A stretch of DNA of 64,000 nt, taken from the NCBI GenBank assembly GCA_020053915.1, contig JAGVMG010000039.1, positions 22,635 to 86,634 on the forward strand, written 5' to 3'. Below, piece by piece: positions 45,902-54,911 of this stretch (its first letter is position 1; every line of letters begins with the position of its first letter). The stretch is from Parachlamydiales bacterium (lineage in GTDB: Bacteria; Chlamydiota; Chlamydiia; Chlamydiales; Rhabdochlamydiaceae). The position numbers and the translations under genes are program-made. A model generated the notes under the pieces. It was not told the DNA's origin and did no database searches. It was given only the letters and a program-made list of their open reading frames with translations.

Positions 45902-46249
45902 TTAATTATTTTTATGATAATTAAATTCTTTTAATGCTGATTTTGCCAATTCCATAATCTTAGCCCATTCCAAAGTATCTATAAATTCTTCTGGAAAATA
46001 ATTTTCATTAGAAAAAACTCTAAATTCGTCTCTCAACCTTTTTAATGACTTGTATTGAGGCTCTGTAATTCCAAAATCTTTGTAATTTTCTAAAATAGGA
46101 TCACCATCTCCAAAAAAGAGACAGACTGCTTCATCAAAGTCAGCTTCTTCTCCTTTTATCCACGCCCTTTTCTGGTATTCTTTATCAGAAATGTGATCTA
46201 TCATTCTAATAAACGTTTTCATAATTTGTTTTTTTTCTATTTTTCCCAT
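45902..46249 (-). CDS. Putative immunity protein of the adjacent toxin
   Basis: The 115-residue acidic protein (DHISDKEYQKRAWIKGEEAD, then FDEAVCLFFGDGDPILENY) begins 5 nt after the toxin gene stop on the same strand. A small, acidic, soluble protein encoded directly downstream of a polymorphic toxin is the standard position of an immunity protein that neutralises the toxin's C-terminal domain. I infer the role from position and character; I cannot name its family. The ribosome binding site (AGAGAA) lies in the toxin's last codons, so translation is coupled. Confidence 0.65.
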   Translation of the reverse strand: MGKIEKKQIMKTFIRMIDHISDKEYQKRAWIKGEEADFDEAVCLFFGDGDPILENYKDFGITEPQYKSLKRLRDEFRVFSNENYFPEEFIDTLEWAKIMELAKSALKEFNYHKNN

Positions 46250-46254
46250 ATTAG

Positions 46255-48507
46255 CTATTCTCTGTAAATAAAGTCTTCCATTGGTATATGAGCTTCTGGG
46301 TTTTCTGGTTGTATAAGATTTCCATGTTTATCAAAAGCTTGTCCACTCTTTTGTTGAATCACATAAGGTTTCTGTTGGCTTGGATTTGGACTATGCGGTT
46401 TACCTGGCATAACTCTTATTCGAATATGCGAATTTGTAGGATGAACATACTCCATGCCTGCTCCTCTATCTGAAATCATCACCAAAAAATTTTCTGGAAT
46501 TCCTTTTGGTCTTGGAAATGTTGGGAAACCGGTTTCATGAATAAGTTCTCTAACCTTAAATTCGGGAAGAGGTTTCTTGGCGTACACTTTTAAGGTGTCT
46601 TGAGCTCTTTTATGCAATGCAATAGATTCTTGCATTGATAGGCTTAAATGATCGTATTTTTTGGCAATAGTCGCTTCCAATTTTCCTGTTTGCTTTAATT
46701 GCCCCATCTCACGTGCAGTACATCCTAATTCCTCAGCTAGGAAAGCGGTTTTTTGACCTGCCTCAATAACTTCTGCAATTTTGGCGCTATGACCAATTCC
46801 CGCCGCTGTCTCAAGAACAAGAGTCTCTTGGGCTATTTGAAGATTTTTACATACGGCGGCTAGCTCTTGAGCACTTTTTACACTTTTACTTGCGACTTTG
46901 GCTATAGCCCCTGGAAGAAGGATGTCAGCTCCATGTTTCCCTACAGCATATCCAGCTAATTCGCCTCTCTTTTCTGATGATAATGTATCCCACATGGTTA
47001 CGAGCTGATGCACTTCTGGAGATAGCGCTTCAGCAACGATTCCCCATTCGTCTTTGCGAACCAAGTCAACTAATGTCGAAACAGAGTCGACAATTTGTCG
47101 TGATGTCTGAATGGGATGCGTCACAAAATCAGCCATAAAGAGGAACATCCCTTCTCCAGATTCATAAACACCCTTTGGCAGTCCTTTGGCAACACCAATG
47201 CTAAATTCGGAAACAGATAAGGAGTTTGGTTGATGCATCTGGGTTTGAGAAGTGAATTGCTCATAATCTTGTAGAGAACGATCGTATTGTCCTAAGCTGA
47301 AATGAGCGATCCCTCTCTCAAGATAAGGAATATGATTAGTAGGATTTGTCTCAATGGCTTTTCCTAAATCCTGAACGGCCTGATTGTAACATCCTAATGC
47401 TAAAGCCCGTTCTCCTCGCACTTGATGGGAAAGAGTATTAAAATCGGCTTCTTGGATGGAATTCGAATACAGGTGGCTATAATCAGTCGAGAATTTTCGG
47501 TCAATTTCCGGGTGTCCGATCGCAGCACCCGGCTCCCATCCTGGCACATGAATGCTATACTTCGAGTGGATATCTTGCGCTTCAAGGACAAGCCCCGGAT
47601 GGTGATAAAGTTGATTCTGAAGGCTATTATAGCTATCATGGGCAAAAAGAGAACCTAGAGCTCTTCCATTTTCTTCCCAAGAAAGACTTTCTTGCCCTGC
47701 TGGATTTGCGAGCTGGAAAAACTGATTCTGCACTACGTTTTCTTTGAAGGAAGAGATCTGATCATCGATACTAGATTTTAGAGTGGGAGATCCCTGAGTA
47801 GCTGCCATCTCAAATGGAATATCAGAAGGAACCGTAGTAGAGGCAGAGTCTTCTTTATGGTGCTTTTTATCTGATTTAGTAATATCGGAAGATGCCCCTG
47901 CGCCTGCTGCACCTGCCGCTGCTGCCCCAGCCGCTGCTGAAGAAGCTGCTACAACGACAACCACCACAGCCGTTGCAACGACCACCGCAGCTCCAATAAT
48001 GAGCGCTTTTTTATGTTTTTTTGCGAACTTTTTAACATGCTTCCATTGTTTGTGCACCCAACTTTTGCAAAGAATAACTTCTCCATGACCATTCAAGACA
48101 GCAGGAACAATCATATATTGATATTCACCAGGACTTACAAAAGAAACGGCATCTTCGTAAAAGTTATCCTCTCCATTCAGAAGATCTTCGATATCATTAT
48201 CCAATGACAAACTTTCTTTAGAATCATCAGGAAGAGCACCTTCCTTTGCTAAAAAGGCGACAAACTTCTTAACTCTCTCTAAATCTTCAGGAGTGCATTT
48301 CTTTTCCAGCTCACCAGATTCGATTTCATCTAGCACACGAAGCATATCATCATAGGACAAAGTGTAGTCGTTTTCTGCCCGCTTCTCTCCATAATTAACT
48401 CTCTGAACCTGGAAGGTGATCTTCGGTGCGGTATTTTGAGGAAAAACAAGCATAGCTGGAGTTATAGCAAGAAACAGGGAGTTGGCAAATACTCTAAGTT
48501 TTCGCAT
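46255..48507 (-). CDS. Polymorphic-toxin-like exported protein with TPR region and C-terminal toxin module
   Basis: The 750-residue protein has an N-terminal signal-like segment (about 1-24), a domain of unknown type (25-160), a basic stretch and a long Val/Ala/Gly membrane segment (about 168-205), a TPR-like pair (about 363-420, GCYNQAVQDLGKAIETNP and SLGQYDRSLQDYEQF), an Ala-rich helical pre-toxin region (about 430-660), and a C-terminal module (670-750) with VHPTNSHIRIRVMPGKP, HSPNPSQQKPYV and PEAHIPMEDF. I recall that terminal pattern at the C ends of Rhs- and contact-dependent-type toxins; its activity is not clear to me. AGAGA precedes the ATG. The putative immunity gene follows at 5 nt. 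Interbacterial or host toxicity is inference. Confidence 0.72.
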   Translation of the reverse strand: MRKLRVFANSLFLAITPAMLVFPQNTAPKITFQVQRVNYGEKRAENDYTLSYDDMLRVLDEIESGELEKKCTPEDLERVKKFVAFLAKEGALPDDSKESLSLDNDIEDLLNGEDNFYEDAVSFVSPGEYQYMIVPAVLNGHGEVILCKSWVHKQWKHVKKFAKKHKKALIIGAAVVVATAVVVVVVAASSAAAGAAAAGAAGAGASSDITKSDKKHHKEDSASTTVPSDIPFEMAATQGSPTLKSSIDDQISSFKENVVQNQFFQLANPAGQESLSWEENGRALGSLFAHDSYNSLQNQLYHHPGLVLEAQDIHSKYSIHVPGWEPGAAIGHPEIDRKFSTDYSHLYSNSIQEADFNTLSHQVRGERALALGCYNQAVQDLGKAIETNPTNHIPYLERGIAHFSLGQYDRSLQDYEQFTSQTQMHQPNSLSVSEFSIGVAKGLPKGVYESGEGMFLFMADFVTHPIQTSRQIVDSVSTLVDLVRKDEWGIVAEALSPEVHQLVTMWDTLSSEKRGELAGYAVGKHGADILLPGAIAKVASKSVKSAQELAAVCKNLQIAQETLVLETAAGIGHSAKIAEVIEAGQKTAFLAEELGCTAREMGQLKQTGKLEATIAKKYDHLSLSMQESIALHKRAQDTLKVYAKKPLPEFKVRELIHETGFPTFPRPKGIPENFLVMISDRGAGMEYVHPTNSHIRIRVMPGKPHSPNPSQQKPYVIQQKSGQAFDKHGNLIQPENPEAHIPMEDFIYRE

Positions 48508-48621
48508 CCAATTCTCTCGTTGAGTTTTTATTTTCTCGGAATAAGTTTACGATTCAAAAGAGTAGCTTGTCAATAGCGACTATTGCTCCGTGACCGATCT
48601 ATCTGTTTAAGATGAATCCGT

Positions 48622-49548
48622 TTAATAATCGCGCAAAGAATTCGCCAATTCAGAGCATTTGAATGAATAGCCAGATTGAATCAGTTTTTCTGGAACGACA
48701 TGGGCACTAGCCAAAAGAACCTCATCTGCCAGCTCTCCAAACGCAAGGCGAAGAAGCCAAGCCGGAAGAGGGACCCACGCGGGTCTGTGGAGATGACGTG
48801 CGAGCGTTTGAGCAAATTCCGCCTGGGTGACAGGATAAGGAGAAACCACGTTTACGGCTCCATGAATTGACGGAGTGGACAGGATATGTAAAGTCGCCCC
48901 CACGACATCGCTTAAGGCGATCCAGCTCAAGATCTGCTTGCCAGAACCTAACTTCCCGCCGAGGCCAAGTTTGAACGGCAGGAGCAGCTTCTTGAGCATC
49001 CCCCCGGAAAAACTCAAAACGGCTCCGAATCTTAAGTGCACGACCCGCGCACCTCTCGCTTGGATCGATTGCATCGCTTTTTCCCATTGGACACAGAGAT
49101 CAGGTAAAAATCCGGTGCCAGGGATGCTACTTTCCGTTAGAACTTCCCCTGGTCGATTGCCATAAAATCCCACTGCAGAAGCGCAGAGGACGACCTTAGG
49201 CGGATGTTCTAAATGGGAAAGCGCTTGAGAAAGGACCCAGGAATCGCGACACCGACTGACAAACAGCCGTTTCTTTTTTTGGCTCGTCCAACGCCCGTCT
49301 GTAATCCCCTCTCCAGCCAAATGGATGACCGCGTCAAAACCTTCAAGACTGCTTTTGGAAAATTGGGCATGGGCAGGATCCCAAAAAATGGCATCTCTCC
49401 CCTCTTGTTCTTTGGAACGCACAAGACGAACGACCTGATGCCCTTCGCTTTGAAGGGCAAGAATAAGAGCGCGGCCGATCAGGCCGCTAGCTCCACTGAC
49501 TAAAATACGACATACGGGCTTTGCATCTTTTTCTAGATTATCTTGCAT
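48622..49548 (-). CDS. TIGR01777 family NAD(P)-dependent epimerase/SulA-like protein (YfcH type)
   Basis: The 308-residue short-chain-dehydrogenase-like protein has the N-terminal nucleotide motif SGASGLIGRAL, then FDAVIHLAGEGI, VVLCASAVGFYGNR (the YxxxK-type motif is degenerate as is usual in this family) and the family's C-terminal DUF1731 (PAWLLRLAFGELADEVLL). Substrate and reaction are unknown for the family. The ATG at 49548 is used; an in-frame GTG upstream at 49563 is less likely. Its last ~80 codons are duplicated at 45343-45588. The toxin gene starts 114 nt after its stop on the same strand. Confidence 0.88.
   Translation of the reverse strand: MQDNLEKDAKPVCRILVSGASGLIGRALILALQSEGHQVVRLVRSKEQEGRDAIFWDPAHAQFSKSSLEGFDAVIHLAGEGITDGRWTSQKKKRLFVSRCRDSWVLSQALSHLEHPPKVVLCASAVGFYGNRPGEVLTESSIPGTGFLPDLCVQWEKAMQSIQARGARVVHLRFGAVLSFSGGMLKKLLLPFKLGLGGKLGSGKQILSWIALSDVVGATLHILSTPSIHGAVNVVSPYPVTQAEFAQTLARHLHRPAWVPLPAWLLRLAFGELADEVLLASAHVVPEKLIQSGYSFKCSELANSLRDY
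48634..48874 (-). repeat. Direct repeat flanking the toxin cassette, right copy
   Basis: This is the 3' part of the intact epimerase gene that matches 45346-45588. Five mismatches and one 2-nt indel separate the copies, suggesting a recent duplication. Confidence 0.9.
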
Positions 49549-49566
49549 GCAAATCCCCACCACCTG

Positions 49567-49821
49567 CTATTTGCAGCAGCCGCCTTTTTTGTCTTTGTTA
49601 CTTCCACATTCTGTGTCGCAGCACAGATGCCTGCATTTCGGGATCATGCGCAGACTCCATACCCCAGCTAAGCCGACGATCGCATAGATCAAGCGGCTCA
49701 CCCACGTGGTGTTTCCATGAAACAACCAAGCGACGAGGTCGAATTGGAAAAAGCCCCATAAACCCCAATTTAAAGCTCCAATGACGATCAGAATAAATGC
49801 CAAGACGTTTAAACACTTCAT
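49567..49821 (-). CDS. DUF378 small membrane protein with Cys-rich tail
   Basis: The 84-residue protein has two membrane segments of the DUF378 type (NVLAFILIVIGALNWGLWG and RLIYAIVGLAGVWSL) and a Cys-rich C terminus (CRHLCCDTECG, then GGCC), which could bind metal. GGAGG precedes the ATG at 49821. Function is unknown. A small hypothetical gene also precedes gatCAB in C. trachomatis (CT001), so this location is probably conserved. It is divergent from gatC. Confidence 0.85.
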   Translation of the reverse strand: MKCLNVLAFILIVIGALNWGLWGFFQFDLVAWLFHGNTTWVSRLIYAIVGLAGVWSLRMIPKCRHLCCDTECGSNKDKKGGCCK

Positions 49822-49964
49822 TTTGTTCCTCCAAAAAACATTGCAAATCAATAACTTAATACGCATCGCTCTCGCATGCGCAGCATCAATAACTTCATCT
49901 TAAGCAAACAGATAGGGTTTTGTCATTATATTTTTAATTCGTAGCGAAGCTTGTTTTTTTTCAA

Positions 49965-49993
49965 TTGACTCTTGACACCGAGCTGATTAGACT
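49965..49993 (+). promoter_or_regulatory. Candidate promoter of gatCAB
   Basis: TTGACT (49965-49970) and TAGACT (49988-49993) are separated by 17 nt, with the gatC start 30 nt downstream. A second TTGACA overlaps the spacer but has no matching -10 box. Confidence 0.5.
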
Positions 49994-50023
49994 TGGAGGG
50001 CAAATGACTTAAGCGATGGTCCC

Positions 50024-50329
50024 ATGACTGAATTTGATGAAAACGAACTTAATCACTTGATGAAACTCTGCCGTATCGAGTGTTCTTCGGAAGAAAAGCA
50101 GACTTTGAAAGACAACCTGGCAAAAGTGTTGAAATACATTCAGTTGCTGCAAGAGGTCGATACGGAAGGGGTGAAGCCTTGCCTAAGCGTGCAAGAATCG
50201 CTTGTGAATGTCACACGCGAGGATGTCGTTGATAACACTCTCTCCCGAGAGGATTTTCTCGCCAATGCACCGGCTCATGTCGGCGGCATGATCCGCGTTC
50301 CCCCTGTCATCAAGTTTGCCAACCCTTAA
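50024..50329 (+). CDS. gatC: Asp/Glu-tRNA amidotransferase subunit C
   Basis: The 101-residue GatC has the usual N-terminal LNHLMKLCRIECSSEEK helix, the VDTEGVKPCLSV segment and a C-terminal IRVPPVIKFANP tail that threads between GatA and GatB. The complex amidates Glu-tRNA(Gln) (and Asp-tRNA(Asn)) in bacteria lacking the matching synthetases, as chlamydiae do. First gene of gatCAB, 12 nt before gatA. Confidence 0.95.
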   Translation: MTEFDENELNHLMKLCRIECSSEEKQTLKDNLAKVLKYIQLLQEVDTEGVKPCLSVQESLVNVTREDVVDNTLSREDFLANAPAHVGGMIRVPPVIKFANP

Positions 50330-50341
50330 AGGATCTACACG

Positions 50342-51808
50342 ATGTACCGTTTATCTGCCATTGCCTTGCGCGATCAATTTTTAAAAGGCGAAATTTCTGC
50401 TTCTAACATTGCTGAATCTATTTTGCAGCGAATCGCAGCAAACGACCCTAAAATCGGCGCTTTTTTACATTTTGAAGGAGAGCGTTTGAGACAACGGGCG
50501 CAACGTCTAGACGAGAAGCGAAAAAGCGGCAAGGCTTTGGGCAAGATGGCAGGCATTCCTGTAGGGATCAAAGACAATATCCATATTAAAGGAGAGATCA
50601 CCACTTGCGGTTCTTTGTTTCTTAAAAACTATAGAGCTCCTTTTGATGCGACAGTCGTTCGCCTGCTGGAAGAAGAGGATGCTCTTCTTGTCGGCAAGAT
50701 GAACCTCGATGAATTTGCAATGGGTTCTTCGACAGAAAATTCCGCTTATCATCCGACAAAAAATCCGTGGGACCTTAGCTGTTCACCCGGAGGATCTTCC
50801 GGAGGATCGGCTGCAGCTGTTGCCGCGCGTCTATGTCCGATCACTTTGGGCAGCGATACAGGCGGCTCGATCCGCCAGCCTGCGGCGTTTTGCGGAATCG
50901 TCGGATTTAAACCCACCTATGGTAGAGTTTCTAGATTCGGCCTTGTGGCCTTCGGCTCTTCGCTTGATCAGATCGGACCGCTGACAACTAATGTCGCAGA
51001 CGCTGCACTGACAATGGAAGTGTTAGGCAAGCATTGTCCCCATGATTCGACAAGCTTGAATTTGCCGCGAGAAAATTATTTGGCTTCTCTTGAGTCATCG
51101 ATTGAAGGGACCTCAATTGGAGTGCCTTGGAACTTTTTAAATGACCTCGAGGCATCGGCAAAGGAGAATTTCTTAGAGTCGATCGAGGTTTTTAAAAGTC
51201 TAGGTGCTCAGATTGTCGATGTCGATCTGGACCTTTTAAAATACTCAGTGGCGATTTACTACATTCTGGCCACTGCGGAAGCTTCGACAAACTTGGCCAG
51301 ATTTGATGGAATCCGCTATGGGGTCCGCAGCGCACGCGCTCAGACCTTAGATGAGGTGTACGAGTTTTCTAAACAGGAAGGGTTTGGTCCTGAGGTGAAG
51401 AAGAGGATCCTTCTCGGCACTTATGTTCTTTCTTCAGGCTATCAGGACGCCTATTACCGAAAGGCGCAGAAGGTGCGCGCGCAAATCATCGCTCAGTTCA
51501 AAATAGCATTTTCACGTTGCCAGGTGATCGCGATGCCCGCCTCTCCGTTTACGACATTTAAGTTAGGCGAGCTCAAAGACCCTCTCCAGATGTACCTGCA
51601 AGACATTTACACCATTGCAGCGAACATGGCGGGCCTTCCTGCCATTAGCGTCCCTTCTGGGTTTAACGCTGAGAAGCGCCCCTTCGGGTTGCAGATTCTA
51701 GGTCCCCAGTGCCGAGATGGCGAGGTGCTCCGATTCGCACACGCCTATGAACAAAAAACTAAATACAGCTCCCACATCCCTCCGCTTTTCGACCATGAGG
51801 TGAAATAA
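50342..51808 (+). CDS. gatA: Asp/Glu-tRNA amidotransferase subunit A
   Basis: GatA is the amidase that frees ammonia from glutamine for GatB. The 488-residue protein has the amidase-signature Ser-cisSer-Lys triad: Lys77 (GIPVGIKDN), Ser152 in the GGSSGGSAAAVAA loop and Ser176 in SDTGGSIRQP. AAGGA precedes the start. It is followed by gatB after 1 nt. Confidence 0.97.
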   Translation: MYRLSAIALRDQFLKGEISASNIAESILQRIAANDPKIGAFLHFEGERLRQRAQRLDEKRKSGKALGKMAGIPVGIKDNIHIKGEITTCGSLFLKNYRAPFDATVVRLLEEEDALLVGKMNLDEFAMGSSTENSAYHPTKNPWDLSCSPGGSSGGSAAAVAARLCPITLGSDTGGSIRQPAAFCGIVGFKPTYGRVSRFGLVAFGSSLDQIGPLTTNVADAALTMEVLGKHCPHDSTSLNLPRENYLASLESSIEGTSIGVPWNFLNDLEASAKENFLESIEVFKSLGAQIVDVDLDLLKYSVAIYYILATAEASTNLARFDGIRYGVRSARAQTLDEVYEFSKQEGFGPEVKKRILLGTYVLSSGYQDAYYRKAQKVRAQIIAQFKIAFSRCQVIAMPASPFTTFKLGELKDPLQMYLQDIYTIAANMAGLPAISVPSGFNAEKRPFGLQILGPQCRDGEVLRFAHAYEQKTKYSSHIPPLFDHEVK

Positions 51809-51809
51809 C

Positions 51810-53273
51810 ATGTCCGATATTTTTTACGAAGATTGGGAACCGGTCATCGGACTGGAAATCCACGTTCAGCTCAACACGAAGTCGAAGCTGTTTAGCTCGG
51901 CGCCTAATCGCTTTGGCGATGAGCCTAACACCAACATTGGGATTGTCGATACGGGACAACCCGGATCTCTTCCTGTCCTTAATAAGGAAGCTGTGAAAAA
52001 GGCCGTCCAGTTCGGTTGCGCCGTGCATGCACAAGTTCCTCTTATCAGCGCTTTTGATCGAAAATCTTACTTCTATCCCGATAGTCCGCGCAATTTTCAA
52101 ATTACCCAATTCGATCAGCCCATTGTGCTGGGGGGATATATTGAAGCCGATGTCGGTGGGAAAACCAAACACTTTAAAATCAACCGCGCCCATTTAGAAG
52201 ATGATGCGGGGATGTTAAAACACTTTACCTCGTTTGCAGGCGTGGACTACAACCGTGCCGGGGTGCCTCTATTAGAAATCGTCTCTGAGCCTTGCATGCG
52301 CTCTCCTAAGGAGGCGTCCGCTTATGCCATGGCGATCAAAGCGGTCATGCAGTATATCGATGCATCGGATTGCAACATGGAAGAGGGCTCCCTTCGCGTC
52401 GATTGCAACATCTCGGTGAGAAAAAAAGGGGAAACAGGCTTGCGCAATCGGATCGAGATCAAAAACCTCAATTCGTTTAGCAACATGGAAATGGCGATCG
52501 AGTCTGAAATCCGCCGTCAGGTCCGCCTCTATACACAACACCCCCACGAAAATCCCGACAATGTCATTGAAAAAGGAACTTATCGTTTTGATCCGGATAA
52601 AAAAGAGACGATCATGATGCGTCAAAAGGAAGGGGCTGAAGATTACCGCTACTTCCCTGAGCCTGATCTCCCTCCGATTGTCTTGACACAAGCTTATATT
52701 GATGAGATCAAAGCGGCGCTCCCTGAGCTGCCCGCAGCGCGCTTTAAGCGGTATCTCACAGAGCTTCTTCTCCCTGAGGGATCGGCTCTTTTTCTTGTGA
52801 ATGACCGCGATTTGTCCAATTATTTTGAAGAAGCCTTGAAAATTTGTCCGAGTGCCAAAAACGTGTGCAATTGGATCACGATCGAATTTGCGGGAAGATA
52901 TAAGGACACAGGAAAATCTCTTCTCGACTCAGGCATCAGTGCCGAGCATGTGGCGAGACTTGTCCAGATGATTGAAAAAGGGACAATTACTGGAAAAATT
53001 GCCAAAAGTGTCGCGGATGAGATGGTCCTGCATCCCGGAAAAAATCCAGAGCAAATCGTTCAGGAAAATCCCGATTTCCAGCCTGTGAACGATACCTCTG
53101 CCATCGAACCGCTTGTTGACCAGGTGTTAAGCGAAAATGCCCAATCGGTTGCTGATTATAAAGCGGGAAAAGATAAAGCCTTTTCCTTCCTCGTCGGCCA
53201 GGTTATGAAACTCTGTAAAGGGAAAGCATCTCCTACAATTGTTAATGATCTTTTGACCAAAAAACTTAAATAG
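51810..53273 (+). CDS. gatB: Asp/Glu-tRNA amidotransferase subunit B
   Basis: GatB activates and amidates the mischarged tRNA. The 487-residue protein begins with the conserved EPVIGLEIHVQLNTKSKLF, contains the DSPRNFQITQFDQPI and NRAHLEDDAGMLKH catalytic-cradle motifs, GVPLLEIVSEP, and the C-terminal YqeY-like helical tail (ENAQSVADYKAGKDKAF). Last gene of the operon, followed by an intrinsic terminator. Confidence 0.97.
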   Translation: MSDIFYEDWEPVIGLEIHVQLNTKSKLFSSAPNRFGDEPNTNIGIVDTGQPGSLPVLNKEAVKKAVQFGCAVHAQVPLISAFDRKSYFYPDSPRNFQITQFDQPIVLGGYIEADVGGKTKHFKINRAHLEDDAGMLKHFTSFAGVDYNRAGVPLLEIVSEPCMRSPKEASAYAMAIKAVMQYIDASDCNMEEGSLRVDCNISVRKKGETGLRNRIEIKNLNSFSNMEMAIESEIRRQVRLYTQHPHENPDNVIEKGTYRFDPDKKETIMMRQKEGAEDYRYFPEPDLPPIVLTQAYIDEIKAALPELPAARFKRYLTELLLPEGSALFLVNDRDLSNYFEEALKICPSAKNVCNWITIEFAGRYKDTGKSLLDSGISAEHVARLVQMIEKGTITGKIAKSVADEMVLHPGKNPEQIVQENPDFQPVNDTSAIEPLVDQVLSENAQSVADYKAGKDKAFSFLVGQVMKLCKGKASPTIVNDLLTKKLK

Positions 53274-53302
53274 TTATACTGCGCTTATAAACTAATAATT
53301 TT

Positions 53303-53337
53303 AAAAACTGAGAATTAGTGCATTTTTCTCAGTTTTT
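53303..53337 (+). terminator. Terminator after gatCAB
   Basis: The arms 53303-53314 and 53326-53337 pair perfectly over 12 nt around an 11-nt loop, ending in TTTTT, 30 nt after the gatB stop. Confidence 0.82.
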
Positions 53338-53357
53338 AATAGAGCGCAGGGCAACAC

Positions 53358-54911
53358 ATGAGTCGACCCATTTGGGGACTACCAGCTTCTTGTCTTCTTC
53401 TTTTGACGAGCATGGGCTGCTATACCAACCACGCGGTCTTCAACCCTTATAGCTACGCGCCGAGGTCCCCTTCTCAGTTCTGGACTCCACCTGATTCTAT
53501 CCATCCGATGGTGTTATCAGACCGTCCTCCCGATATTCCGTCGCAAGATGATCCTTACAGCCTTGCGGAACTCATCGATATTGCGCTGCGCAACAACACG
53601 TTTACTCAAATAACCTGGGCCAAAGCGAGAGAGGCTGCGGCAAGTTATGGACAAACGCAAAGCGATCTCTTTCCTCAAATCACAGGCTCTTTTAGCTACG
53701 AGCGAGTGCGCACGCCGACCTTCGGAACCTCCCTTACCCCAGGAAGCTCCACCGCTGCCAGCACAGCCTTTAGCGCAGGCACGCTCGCTCCTGCCACTGT
53801 AACCGATATCTACTACTCTGATTGGGGCCCTCAGCTCTCCGTGACTTATCTTGTTTTCGACTTTGGAACGCTCAGAGCCACGACAGAAGCCTCCCGCCAA
53901 GCGCTTTATAATGCCGACTGGAACCACAACAGCATGATCCAAAACGTTTTGCAGACGATCATGACCGATTTTTATAACTACCTGTACCAAAAACAGCTCT
54001 ACCGTGCGGATGAAGCCGATGTCGCAACTGCACAGTTAACCCTAAATGCAGCAGAACTGGGATTGCGCAACGGGGTACGCGATGTGTCCGATTACCTGCA
54101 GGCCAAAACGCAGCTGTTGCAAAATCAGACCCGCTGGGTCGCTCAACAGCAAAATGTGGAAAATGCGTTAGCGCAACTCTTGACTGACATGGGGCTTCCC
54201 GCCAATCTGACGCTCAAAACGCAGGATCTACCGACAACACTTCCCTCTAGCGATTTTCTCCCGCCTCTTGAAGAGCTCATCGCGGTCGCCTTTCAAAACC
54301 GACCCGATCTTCTCGCCTCAGAGGCCAATCTGAAATCAACCGAGATGAGTCTTTTAGCAGCAAAGAGAAATTATCTCCCTAAGCTCAATTACACGTTTGA
54401 TCTCGGCAAGACCTATTTTAATGGGGGATTGCACGATCGCTATAATTTCGACAGCCTCTTTTCTGTTAGCATGCCTTTGTTTGCAGGATTTTACTACAAG
54501 AACGCCGTCAAAGGGGCGCAGGCGACAAAGAAGCAAGCGGAAGAACAGCTGCGCAACGATCAGCTCAATGTGATCCAACAAGTGACGACCTTCCATTTCA
54601 ACGTGAGAGTGGCTTTTGAAACACTTCAGTTCGCAACCGCCTTTCTTCAAGCCGCAGAAGAGCAATACACCGTCGCGCTAAATCAATATCAGCATGGAGT
54701 CAACACGATCTTAGATGTCGTCTCCGCCCAAAGCTCGCTTGTCGATGCACGAGCCTCGCAAGCACAAGCCATCCAGCAATGGTACAACTCCCTTGCCAAT
54801 ATCGCGTATGCAACCGGTCTTCTGTCTCCAACACAGTTGCCGACGACGATTGAAGCGGAAGGGTTCCAAAATCAGAATAAATACATGATTAAATATAGTG
54901 AGGGATCTTAA
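53358..54911 (+). CDS. TolC/NodT-family outer-membrane efflux lipoprotein
   Basis: The 517-residue protein has a lipoprotein signal peptide ending SMGC (Cys21) and two outer-membrane-efflux-protein repeats rich in long helices (DIALRNNTFTQITWAKAREA, then NAAELGLRNGVRDVSDYLQA and QYQHGVNTILDVVSAQSSL). It forms the outer-membrane exit duct for the RND pump encoded by the next two genes. It overlaps the adaptor gene by 1 nt (TAATG). Confidence 0.93.
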   Translation: MSRPIWGLPASCLLLLTSMGCYTNHAVFNPYSYAPRSPSQFWTPPDSIHPMVLSDRPPDIPSQDDPYSLAELIDIALRNNTFTQITWAKAREAAASYGQTQSDLFPQITGSFSYERVRTPTFGTSLTPGSSTAASTAFSAGTLAPATVTDIYYSDWGPQLSVTYLVFDFGTLRATTEASRQALYNADWNHNSMIQNVLQTIMTDFYNYLYQKQLYRADEADVATAQLTLNAAELGLRNGVRDVSDYLQAKTQLLQNQTRWVAQQQNVENALAQLLTDMGLPANLTLKTQDLPTTLPSSDFLPPLEELIAVAFQNRPDLLASEANLKSTEMSLLAAKRNYLPKLNYTFDLGKTYFNGGLHDRYNFDSLFSVSMPLFAGFYYKNAVKGAQATKKQAEEQLRNDQLNVIQQVTTFHFNVRVAFETLQFATAFLQAAEEQYTVALNQYQHGVNTILDVVSAQSSLVDARASQAQAIQQWYNSLANIAYATGLLSPTQLPTTIEAEGFQNQNKYMIKYSEGS

